DNA from: DATHYU01 sp033722675
Lineage (GTDB): Bacteria > Actinomycetota > Acidimicrobiia > Spongiisociales > UBA11373
Length of the DNA: 26,922 nt
Assembly (NCBI GenBank): GCA_033722675.1
Contig: JAWVYO010000029.1
Coordinates: forward strand, 1-26,922
Reading direction: 5' to 3'
This document shows positions 6,666 through 13,665 of this stretch, one piece after another. The notes under the pieces are model-generated. The model made no database searches, was not told the origin of the DNA, and saw nothing but the letters and a program-made list of their open reading frames with translations. Within the stretch, counting starts at the first letter, position 1. Every line of letters begins with the position of its first letter. The translations under genes and the position numbers were made by a program.

Positions 6666-7586
6666 GTGGCCTGGGTGATCGCAGCCATCGTGCTCGTGGC
6701 CGTCGTGGTCGTCGCCGTCTTCGTGGCCCGTCGCACACCGGGGTCGAGCACCGAGACCGCCGGCGACGCCGGGGGCGCCGGGGACGTCGGAACGGGCCGG
6801 GTCCCCGCACCCGTCGCCGAGTTCCACGTCAGGGGGCAGGACGCCCTCGTCTCCTTCGACGTCCCGCTCCCCGAGGACGAGGTCGACGACGTGCTGGTCG
6901 AGCTGCTCACCCGTGAGGCCGTCGAGGTCGTTCGGGAGAAGCGTCACTCGCTCCCCATCGACGGCGTCACCCGTGTGGTGGCCCTCGGTCGGCGCGGCGA
7001 GGAGTTCGTGAAGGTCGGGTCGGTCTCGCTGGAGACACCGGGCGAGCTGCCGCCCCCGCTGCTGCCGGAGCTCGTCCCCCACCACGTCCGTGCCGGGTTC
7101 GACCCCGTCGAGTCCGTGGCAGGCATGCCCGAGCACGCTCCCGGCATCGCCGAGTCCGCCGGCGAGGAGGATCTTCCGCCGCTGTCGGAGGAGCTGCGGC
7201 TCCCGAAGGCCATCCAGGCGGGGCTCCGGGCCCAGGGGATCGATCCCCGGCAGGCGACCGCCGGCGACCTGGTGGTGGGACTCATGCGCATCGCCGGCTA
7301 CGCCGTGACGAAGGTCGACGACCGCACCTACGAGACCCGCCGGGGCGGCAACGAGATCTTCCTGCGCGTCGTGCCCCACGCCGCCGGCGACCACCCGGAA
7401 CTCGACGAGCAGGCGGTGCGGGCCTTCTCGGTCGACTTCCAGCAGTCGCGCAGCGATCGAGGCATCCTCGTCACCGAGAAGTACTCACCCTTCATGATCT
7501 ACGACCGCGAGCGGCGGGATCCACGCATGCGGTTCATCACCCGCGAGCGCCTCCAGCAGTTCGTCGACGGTCTGTCGCTCGGCTGA
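6666..7586 (+). CDS. Membrane-anchored protein with a degenerate nuclease-like C-terminus
   Basis: I do not recognise a named family (306 aa). An N-terminal hydrophobic helix (residues 3-21) is followed by a Gly/Ala linker, and then by a soluble part that is probably cytoplasmic because Arg-Arg follows the helix. Residues about 178-303 resemble the layout of Mrr-like restriction-endonuclease folds: a helix with GYAVTKVDD (211-219), a strand pair around NEIFLRV (229-235), GILVTEKYSPF (266-276) and a closing RFITRERLQQF (289-299). The usual Asp and Gln-x-Lys catalytic positions look replaced (Glu230, Arg234), so the domain may be inactive. The start is GTG at 6666 after a GAGGGAG site. It lies between whiB and the ECF sigma gene. 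The fold is inference. Confidence 0.7.
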   Translation: MAWVIAAIVLVAVVVVAVFVARRTPGSSTETAGDAGGAGDVGTGRVPAPVAEFHVRGQDALVSFDVPLPEDEVDDVLVELLTREAVEVVREKRHSLPIDGVTRVVALGRRGEEFVKVGSVSLETPGELPPPLLPELVPHHVRAGFDPVESVAGMPEHAPGIAESAGEEDLPPLSEELRLPKAIQAGLRAQGIDPRQATAGDLVVGLMRIAGYAVTKVDDRTYETRRGGNEIFLRVVPHAAGDHPELDEQAVRAFSVDFQQSRSDRGILVTEKYSPFMIYDRERRDPRMRFITRERLQQFVDGLSLG

Positions 7587-7654
7587 CCGAATCCGCCATA
7601 CGGGGAGACCCATGCCGGCCCACAGCGGGCGCCGAAGCATCCCGGTGAAGGGCC

Positions 7655-7681
7655 GGAACTCGCGCCCGCCCACCGGCGTTA
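7655..7681 (+). promoter_or_regulatory. ECF-type promoter in front of the sigma factor gene
   Basis: GGAACT (7655-7660) and CGTTA (7677-7681) match the GGAAC and CGTT elements used by many ECF (SigE/SigH-like) sigma factors, with 17 bp between GGAAC and CGTT. Its place right before an ECF gene suggests autoregulation. Transcription would start near 7688, only about 9 nt before the ATG, so the GGGGAG at 7682-7687 may not be on this transcript. Confidence 0.6.
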
Positions 7682-7696
7682 GGGGAGTGGTGGCCG

Positions 7697-8203
7697 ATGC
7701 CCGATGACGGCCCCGAGATCCCCGACTGGGAAGACGTTGCCCGACGGTATGGTCGCAAGATCTACAACTTCGCCTATCGCCTCACCGGAAACCCCCACGA
7801 TGCCCATGACCTCGCCCAGGACGTGCTCTTGCGGGTCCGGCGCGGGCTCCAGTCGTACACGCCCGGTTCCTTCGAGGGGTGGCTCTGGCGCATCACCCGC
7901 AATGCGTTCCTCGACGGTGTCCGCAAGAAGAAGCGTCGGCCCACGGTGCCGCTGCCCGAGGGCGACCACGTCGACCACGGGGCGGCGCCGCCGCCCGAGG
8001 AGGTCCTCGCCGCCGTCCGTCTCGGCGAGGACGTCCAGAAGGCGCTCCTCGACCTCCCCTACGACTTCCGCGAAGCCGTCGTGATGTGCGACGTCGTCGG
8101 CCTCACCTACGAGGAGATCGCCGAGGCGATCGACGTGCCGATCGGCACGGTCCGCAGCCGCATCCACCGCGGCCGCAAGCTGCTGCGGGAGCGGCTCGGA
8201 TGA
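7697..8203 (+). CDS. ECF (extracytoplasmic function) sigma-70 factor
   Basis: This is a group IV sigma factor that directs RNA polymerase to stress promoters (168 aa, normal length). Region 2 spans about residues 20-75: NFAYRLTGNPHDAHDLAQDV for core and -10 binding, then GWLWRITRNAFLDGVRKKKR. Region 4 spans about 108-166: ALLDLPYDFREAVVMCDVVG, then the helix-turn-helix YEEIAEAIDVPIGTVRSRIH for -35 recognition. The short linker between them is acidic and Pro-rich. The ATG at 7697 is the only sensible start in frame. The stop overlaps the anti-sigma ATG as ATGA, so the pair is translationally coupled and probably made in matched amounts. The closest named group is the RpoE/SigE type, given the RseB-like gene downstream. 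Confidence 0.95.
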   Translation: MPDDGPEIPDWEDVARRYGRKIYNFAYRLTGNPHDAHDLAQDVLLRVRRGLQSYTPGSFEGWLWRITRNAFLDGVRKKKRRPTVPLPEGDHVDHGAAPPPEEVLAAVRLGEDVQKALLDLPYDFREAVVMCDVVGLTYEEIAEAIDVPIGTVRSRIHRGRKLLRERLG

Positions 8204-8622
8204 CCCATCCCGACGACCTCCTCTCGGCCCTCCTCGATGGCGAGCTCACCCCGGCGGAGCGTCGCGTCGTGGCGGCGCACCTCGACGGCTGCGGCGAGTG
8301 CCGCACCGAACTGGCCGACCTCTCGATGGCCCGCACCGCCCTCAGGGGCCTGCCGCGGCTGGAACTGCCCGAGGCCCTCCTCGCCGCCCCGATCACGGCC
8401 GAGATCGAGACCGCCGACGACACGGTGGTCCCGTTGCGTTCGCGTCGCCGCTTCGGATGGGCGGTGGGGGCCGCCGCGGCGCTCGCCCTCGCCGTGGGGC
8501 TCGTGGTCACCGGCGACGGACCGGCGCCCGCCGCCGACCTCGACACCCTCGCCGAACAGCACACGGCCCGCGTCGTGGTGGACCCGGGCTTCGTGACGAT
8601 CCGCATGACGGTGGACGAATGA
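8200..8622 (+). CDS. Zinc-finger anti-sigma factor, single transmembrane helix
   Basis: This protein would hold the adjacent sigma factor at the membrane until a signal releases it (140 aa). The N-terminal cytoplasmic domain has the ZAS motif His27-x3-Cys31-x2-Cys34 (HLDGCGEC). A Leu/Pro-rich linker leads to one transmembrane helix at about 85-104, preceded by positive charges (LRSRRRF). Only about 36 residues remain outside the membrane, too few for a sensor domain, so sensing may fall to the RseB-like protein encoded next. The ATG at 8200 overlaps the sigma stop (ATGA), and its own stop overlaps the next ATG the same way. It is analogous to RseA in gene order, though its zinc-finger class is common in actinobacteria. 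Confidence 0.93.
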   Translation: MTHPDDLLSALLDGELTPAERRVVAAHLDGCGECRTELADLSMARTALRGLPRLELPEALLAAPITAEIETADDTVVPLRSRRRFGWAVGAAAALALAVGLVVTGDGPAPAADLDTLAEQHTARVVVDPGFVTIRMTVDE

Positions 8623-9575
8623 GGCGGTCCCTCACGGTGGCCTTCGTGGCCGCCGCCCTGACGCTCACCGGGTCGGCGGCGGCGTTCGCCGACGAGCCGG
8701 TCGAGAGCCTCATCCGGTCGACCGAGGAGGCCGACTTCCACGGCAACGGGGTCGTGCTGACCATCTGGGGGAGTGAGACCGCTGCTGCCGTGTTCTCGGT
8801 GACCCGGAGTCGCGGGATGTCGATGGTGTCCACCGGCGACCGGATGGTCGCCGCCGGAGGCGGCATGCTCGCCCGCTTCGACGGCGAATCCTGGTACGGC
8901 ACCGGGGTGGTCGAGGCCGCACCCTGGGAGGTGTCGGATCGCTACGCGTTGACCGAGGACGGCGCCACCCGTCGGCTCGACCGCGACGCCCTGAGCGTCA
9001 CCGTGCTCGAGGACGGCGTAGCCCGGGTTCGGATCACCCTCGACGCCGCCACCTCCGTCCCGCTCCGGACCGACGTGTTCGACGGCGCGGGCCGCATCTT
9101 CCGCGCCGCCTTCCTCACCGAGATGGCGGGGGCGGAGGGGTTCACCGATGCCACGCCGATGCCCGACGACGTCATGCCGCCGATGGACGATCCGAGGAAG
9201 ATGACCACCGCCGTCTCACCGGATCGGCTGCCCGGCTCGGCCGCCGGCTACTGGCGGGCGAACGCCTACGACGCGCCGAACGACGGCGTCCACGCCTTCT
9301 ACACGGACGGGCTCTTCACGTTCTCCGTGTTCGAGTGGAACCGGACGGCCACCCCGGCCGCCTTCGAACGTGCGTCGGAGGTGCGGATCGCCGGGCACGA
9401 CTACCGCCGGATCGTCGAGCCCTCGCGGATCTGGCTGCAGTGGCACGCCCCGGACCACACCTACGTGCTGGTCGGCGACCTGCCGCCCGACCATCTGGCG
9501 AGGATCCTCCCCGCCCTCCCCGAGCCGGGGGACCGGGCGATGCTCGTGCGTCTGTGGCGGAGCCTGTTCGGCTAG
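8619..9575 (+). CDS. rseB: Secreted MucB/RseB-like sigma regulator
   Basis: RseB/MucB proteins bind the outer part of the anti-sigma factor and protect it from proteolysis until lipids or misfolded envelope components are sensed. This 318-aa protein has a clear signal peptide cut after Ala24 (AFA|DE). Residues about 30-170 would form the LolA-like lipid-binding fold, and about 205-318 the C-terminal domain. The latter holds GVHAFYTDGLFTFSVFEW (223-240), very like the conserved DGL..SVF segment of the family. No lipobox is present, so it is probably free in the extracytoplasmic space. It starts in an ATGA overlap with the anti-sigma gene. Its TAG stop shares the CTAG palindrome with the phoU stop on the other strand. 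Confidence 0.8.
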   Translation: MRRSLTVAFVAAALTLTGSAAAFADEPVESLIRSTEEADFHGNGVVLTIWGSETAAAVFSVTRSRGMSMVSTGDRMVAAGGGMLARFDGESWYGTGVVEAAPWEVSDRYALTEDGATRRLDRDALSVTVLEDGVARVRITLDAATSVPLRTDVFDGAGRIFRAAFLTEMAGAEGFTDATPMPDDVMPPMDDPRKMTTAVSPDRLPGSAAGYWRANAYDAPNDGVHAFYTDGLFTFSVFEWNRTATPAAFERASEVRIAGHDYRRIVEPSRIWLQWHAPDHTYVLVGDLPPDHLARILPALPEPGDRAMLVRLWRSLFG

Positions 9576-10267
9576 TCCTCGTCGACGGTGCCGGGGTGCT
9601 TGCCCCGCGGGAACGAGCCGGTGACGATGAACGAGACGTGGTCGCCGATGTTCACGGCGTGGTCGGCGATCCGCTCCAGGTACCGACCCGCTCGGGACAG
9701 TTCGATGGCGGTGTCGACGTCGAGGTCTGCGTCGCTGATCATCCGGTAGAGCTCTCCTACGAGGTCGTCGACGACGTCGTCGTCGGAGTCGAGCCGTGCT
9801 CCGCCCTCGGCGTCCATCTCGTCGAGCACCACGAGCCCTGCGCCGAAGATGTCGGTGGTGGCGCGGCAGAGGCGAGCCAGGATGCCGCGGGTCTGTGCCC
9901 CGAGTTCGTAGCCGCTCCTGCGGAGCAGCCCCTTGGCGGCGTTCACGGCCAGATCTCCACTGCGCTCGATCTCGTACAGCATGCGCGTGATCGAGACGAG
10001 GAATCGCAGGTCGCTGGCGACGGGCGCCTGGAGGGCGATGAGGCGGAACGTCTTGCGTTCGAGGACCTCGTACCGCTCGTCGATCTCGTCGTCCGCCTCG
10101 ATCACGGCCTCGGCGACGTCGAGGCGGTTCTCGGTGAGGGCCTCGGTCAGCCGGCGGACGTTCTCGAGCACGAGCGAGCCCAGTTGGATCGTCTCCCTGC
10201 GGAGGGCGTCCAGATCCTCCCCGAACTGATGACGGGTCTCCTCCCTCGGCTCCGGGTCGGTGGTCAT
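9572..10267 (-). CDS. phoU: Phosphate signalling protein PhoU
   Basis: PhoU couples the Pst transporter to the phosphate-sensing kinase and represses the regulon when phosphate is plentiful. The 231-aa protein shows the two-fold repeat of three-helix bundles. Each half carries the acidic metal-binding signature: EADDEIDERYEVLERKTF with LRFLVSITRMLYEIERSGD in the first half, and LDSDDDVVDDLVGELYRMI with YLERIADHAVNIGDHVSF in the second. The ATG at 10267 has a GGAAGGGAA site and lies 22 nt after the pstB stop, so it ends the pst operon. Its stop overlaps that of rseB inside CTAG, so the two operons converge with no spacer or room for a terminator. Confidence 0.95.
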   Translation of the reverse strand: MTTDPEPREETRHQFGEDLDALRRETIQLGSLVLENVRRLTEALTENRLDVAEAVIEADDEIDERYEVLERKTFRLIALQAPVASDLRFLVSITRMLYEIERSGDLAVNAAKGLLRRSGYELGAQTRGILARLCRATTDIFGAGLVVLDEMDAEGGARLDSDDDVVDDLVGELYRMISDADLDVDTAIELSRAGRYLERIADHAVNIGDHVSFIVTGSFPRGKHPGTVDED

Positions 10268-10289
10268 GACGGGTTCCCTTCCGTGGCGG

Positions 10290-11213
10290 TCATCCGAACC
10301 GTCCGGTGATGTAGTCCTCGGTGGCCTGCTCGCTCGGGGACGTGAACAGGGTGTCGGTCGGGCTGTACTCCACGAGGTGGCCGGTCCGCTGGCCCGTCGT
10401 GTCGAGGGACACGTTGAAAAAGGCGGTTCGATCCGAGACCCTCGCCGCCTGCTGCATGTTGTGGGTCACGATGATGATCGAGTAGTCCTCTTTGAGCTGG
10501 AGCATGAGCTCCTCGATCCGCAGCGTCGCGATCGGGTCCAGCGCCGAGCACGGCTCGTCCATGAGGACCACGTCGGGCTGGGTGGCGATGGCCCGGGCGA
10601 TGCAGAGACGTTGCTGCTGTCCGCCCGACAGCGACAGGCCACTCTCCTCCAGCTTCCCCTTCACCTCGTCCCAGAGCGCCGCCTGCCGGAGCGCTCGCTC
10701 GACGAGGTCGTCCATGGCGGCCTTGGAGCCCTTGAAGCCGTTGATCTTCGCCCCCCAGGCGATGTTGTCGTAGATCGACTTGGGGAAGGGATTCGGCTTC
10801 TGGAAGACCATGCCGATACGGCGGCGGATCTCCACGGGATCGATGTCGTCGGCGTAGATGTTCTCGCCGTGATAGACGACCTCGCCCTCGACCCGGGCCG
10901 TGGGGATGAGGTCGTTCATCCGGTTCAGCGAGCGGAGCACGGTCGACTTGCCACACCCCGACGGACCGATGAGGGCGCTGATCTCGTTGAAGGCGAACCG
11001 GATCGTGACGTCGGACACCGCCTTGAAGTCGCCGTAGAAGACGCCCATGCCTCTCGTCTCGATGACGCCCTCGTCGACGTCCGGTGCGAGCTCCCGGGTG
11101 TCGTCCGATCCCGCGGTCTCGGCGGGTGCGTCCGCGGCTCCTGCAGCAGGGGATGGATCGGTGTGGGCGGTCGGTGCCGGAGCGGCCTCGACCGCCTCGG
11201 TGGGCTCGATCAT
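10290..11213 (-). CDS. pstB: Phosphate ABC transporter ATP-binding subunit PstB
   Basis: PstB is the ATPase of the high-affinity phosphate importer. Visible motifs are Walker A GPSGCGKST (residues 83-91), the PstB-typical RRIGMVFQKPNPFPKSIYDN, the signature LSGGQQQRLCIARA and Walker B VVLMDEPCSALDP. I chose the ATG at 11213 because it overlaps the pstA stop (ATGA). This gives a 307-aa protein with about 50 extra N-terminal residues that are Ala/Pro/Asp-rich and look disordered; the core begins near ETRGMGVFYGDF at residues 52-63. Most PstB proteins are about 250-260 aa and lack this. A start at Met56 cannot be excluded, but would remove the first strand of the ABC domain. Confidence 0.95.
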   Translation of the reverse strand: MIEPTEAVEAAPAPTAHTDPSPAAGAADAPAETAGSDDTRELAPDVDEGVIETRGMGVFYGDFKAVSDVTIRFAFNEISALIGPSGCGKSTVLRSLNRMNDLIPTARVEGEVVYHGENIYADDIDPVEIRRRIGMVFQKPNPFPKSIYDNIAWGAKINGFKGSKAAMDDLVERALRQAALWDEVKGKLEESGLSLSGGQQQRLCIARAIATQPDVVLMDEPCSALDPIATLRIEELMLQLKEDYSIIIVTHNMQQAARVSDRTAFFNVSLDTTGQRTGHLVEYSPTDTLFTSPSEQATEDYITGRFG

Positions 11214-12619
11214 GAGCTCAGTCTCCTGGAGTATCGGTTGCGGAGTATCACAGCGACGGCGTTGAGGGCCAACAGCATGACCAGCAGCGCGAGGCTGGCG
11301 GCGGCGGCGAGATTGCGGAACTCCTCCTGGGGGAGGGAGGTCCACTGGAAGATCTGGATCGGAAGGGCCGTGAACTTCGAGAACGGCCCCGACGGGTCGG
11401 CGGTGATGAAGCCGGCGGCGCCCACGAGCAGCAGCGGTGCCGTCTCGCCGATGGCGCGGGCGATGGCGAGGATCGCCCCCGTCAGGATTCCGGGGATGGC
11501 CACGGGCAGCACATGGCTCCGGACGGTCTGCCACCGGGTGGCTCCGAGCGCCATGCCCGCCTGACGGAGCGAGTTCGGGACGGCGCGAATCGCCTCCTGG
11601 GAGCTGATGATGACCACCGGCAGGGTGAGCAACCCGAGCGTGAGGCCCGCCGACAGCACCGTCCGGCCGCTCCCGGCGCCCTCGGCCCCGAAGAGCGATC
11701 CGGAGGTGAAGGGCTCGAAGAGCCGGACGAACACCGCGAGGCCCAGCATGCCGTAGATGATCGACGGCACGCCTGCGAGGTTGTTGATGTTCGTCTGGAT
11801 GAAGTCGTTGATGCGGTTCTTGCGGGCGAACTCCTCGAGGTAGATGGCCGCGCCCACCCCCACGGGGACGGCGAACAGGACGGCGAAGAGGATGAGCCAG
11901 GCCGAACCGAGGATGGCGGTTCGGATGCCCGCGAGTTCGGGGATGGAACTGGAGGGGGACGTGAGGAACTCCATGTTGAGCCAGGCACGCCACTGGAACC
12001 GGACCTGGTCGACGGTGTAGTCGCCGAAGCGCTGCGGCGAGGTCTCGAAGGCCTCCCGTACGCGTTCGCGGAACCCGTCGCCGTCGAAGACGGAGGGGAA
12101 GAAGCCGTTGGACGCGATGATGTCGGGCACGACCACGCGCTCCTTGACGAGCAGGAGCACGTCGCCCTGGCTTCGTGCGCCTCGGGTGCACCCGGGCACC
12201 GGGTCGTCGGAGGCACACAGCTCGTCCCACGTCTCCTGGCTCTCGAACGCCAGACGGTCCTCGAAGAAGCGCTGCTCCCGCTCCAGGCGGCGGCCGACGT
12301 TGCGGTTGATCGCTCCCGACAGCGCCGTGACCAGATCCTCCTTGGACAGCGAGTCGAGGGTCACCCGGGCGGGGTCGTACCCCAGGTCCCGCACGACGGC
12401 CTCGGGCTCCTTCTCGTTCACGACGGCCACGAGGCCGAAGGAGTCGTCCACGATCGTGAGGAGGAGGCTCGCCAGCGCCAGGACGGCGATCACCAGGAGG
12501 CCGAGGAACCCGAACTTGGCGATCGTGCCGCGCCGCGTGCGCCGGTCGAGCAGGGTGAGGTACTCGTCCCCATCGGGGAACCACGCCTCGGTGGGACGGT
12601 CGGGGGCGCGGAGACTCAC
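11210..12619 (-). CDS. pstA: Phosphate ABC transporter permease PstA with large extra domain
   Basis: This is one of the two membrane channels of the Pst importer. At 469 aa it is much longer than the roughly 280-300 aa of E. coli PstA. After a first transmembrane helix (about 35-58) comes a polar, charged insert of about 135 residues (roughly 60-195), probably outside the membrane, with two cysteines (WDELCASDDPVPGC). The permease core follows at about 200-465 and contains the EAA loop segment PNSLRQAGMALGATRWQTV. The start at 12619 overlaps the pstC stop (ATGA), and its stop overlaps pstB. Extended PstA proteins are known in some lineages, but I do not recognise this insert. Confidence 0.93.
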   Translation of the reverse strand: MSLRAPDRPTEAWFPDGDEYLTLLDRRTRRGTIAKFGFLGLLVIAVLALASLLLTIVDDSFGLVAVVNEKEPEAVVRDLGYDPARVTLDSLSKEDLVTALSGAINRNVGRRLEREQRFFEDRLAFESQETWDELCASDDPVPGCTRGARSQGDVLLLVKERVVVPDIIASNGFFPSVFDGDGFRERVREAFETSPQRFGDYTVDQVRFQWRAWLNMEFLTSPSSSIPELAGIRTAILGSAWLILFAVLFAVPVGVGAAIYLEEFARKNRINDFIQTNINNLAGVPSIIYGMLGLAVFVRLFEPFTSGSLFGAEGAGSGRTVLSAGLTLGLLTLPVVIISSQEAIRAVPNSLRQAGMALGATRWQTVRSHVLPVAIPGILTGAILAIARAIGETAPLLLVGAAGFITADPSGPFSKFTALPIQIFQWTSLPQEEFRNLAAAASLALLVMLLALNAVAVILRNRYSRRLSS

Positions 12620-13572
12620 TCGTACTCCTGGCGGTAGCGCTTGACGATCCGGCGACTCAGCGAGTTGAGGCCGAGCGTCATCACGAACAGCGTGAGGCCG
12701 ATGGCGAAGATCGAGTTGTAGTCGATGGTGTCGTAGGACAGATCGCCGCTGGCCGTGATGGCGATGTACCCGGTCATCGTCTGGGCGCCCTCGAAGGGGT
12801 CGAGGATCGTGCTGAGTCCCTCCTCGCCGAAGGTCCAGTTCCGCGGCGATGCGCCGGCCGCGAGGGTCACCACCATCGTCTCGCCGACGGCACGCGACAT
12901 CGCGACGACGATGCCGGCGGCGATACCCGACAGCGCCGCCGGTACGACGATGCGAAGCGACACCTCGAGCTTGGAGGCGCCGAGCCCGTAGGCGGCCTGG
13001 CGCAGCGAGTCCGGCACGGCGGCCATCGCGTCCTCGGCGAGTGAGCTGATGAGGGGCACGATGAGGAACCCGACCACGATGCCCGCCGAGAGCACGTTGA
13101 AGAAGCCGACGGTGGTCTCACCGAAGATCCCGCGCAGCAAGGGGGTCATGAAGGTGATGGCGAAGAAGCCGAAGACGACGGTGGGGATGCCGACGAGGAT
13201 CTCGAGCGTCGGCTTGAGGATGCCCCGAACCCGGGGACTGGCGTACTCGGACAGGTAGATGGCCGCCGCCAGGCCGATGGGGATCGCCACGACCAGGGCG
13301 ATGACGGTGATGTAGACGGTCCCCAGGATCAGGGGCCAGATGCCGAACGACCCGGCCTGCGGCTGCCAGGTCGTCGTCGTGAGGAAGCCCCAGAGCGAGA
13401 CCTCCTCGTCGCCGAAGAAGAGCAGCGACTCCTTCCCGAGCTCCCAGAGGATGCCGAGGGTGACGGCGATCGAGATCGCGCCGGCCACGAACAGCGTGGC
13501 GACGATCGCCCGTTCGAGCGGGCGGCTTCGCCGCCTCAGTCGCTGTCGGATCGTGCGCCTCTCGGTGCTCAT
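12616..13572 (-). CDS. pstC: Phosphate ABC transporter permease PstC
   Basis: This is the partner channel subunit of the Pst importer (318 aa, normal length). The Arg-rich cytoplasmic N-terminus (IRQRLRRRSRPLER) is followed by six predicted helices. The segments LGTVYITVIALVVAIPIGLAAAIYLSEYA, in several helices, and PDSLRQAAYGLGASKLEV (EAA loop that docks PstB) are family hallmarks, as are VGIPTVVFGFFA and SRAVGETMVVTLAAG. The ATG at 13572 has GAGGAG 4 nt upstream. A 93-nt gap from pstS contains a very stable hairpin (13616-13655), which probably lowers read-through from pstS. Confidence 0.95.
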   Translation of the reverse strand: MSTERRTIRQRLRRRSRPLERAIVATLFVAGAISIAVTLGILWELGKESLLFFGDEEVSLWGFLTTTTWQPQAGSFGIWPLILGTVYITVIALVVAIPIGLAAAIYLSEYASPRVRGILKPTLEILVGIPTVVFGFFAITFMTPLLRGIFGETTVGFFNVLSAGIVVGFLIVPLISSLAEDAMAAVPDSLRQAAYGLGASKLEVSLRIVVPAALSGIAAGIVVAMSRAVGETMVVTLAAGASPRNWTFGEEGLSTILDPFEGAQTMTGYIAITASGDLSYDTIDYNSIFAIGLTLFVMTLGLNSLSRRIVKRYRQEYE

Positions 13573-13615
13573 CGCGCTCCTCGGCGGAATGGTTCGCCGG
13601 ACAGTACCGCTGGTG

Positions 13616-13655
13616 GGAGGGGCCCCGGCCGGCGGTGTCGCGGCCGGGCCCCTCC
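13616..13655 (-). terminator. Strong intercistronic hairpin between pstS and pstC
   Basis: Bases 13616-13625 pair with 13646-13655 (10 bp, GGAGGGGCCC type). After one bulged C at 13626, bases 13627-13631 pair with 13641-13645. The loop is 9 nt. It sits directly after the pstS stop. In other bacteria a partial terminator here keeps the binding protein more abundant than the permease, and I infer the same role. Confidence 0.7.
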
Positions 13656-13665
13656 GACGATCGAC

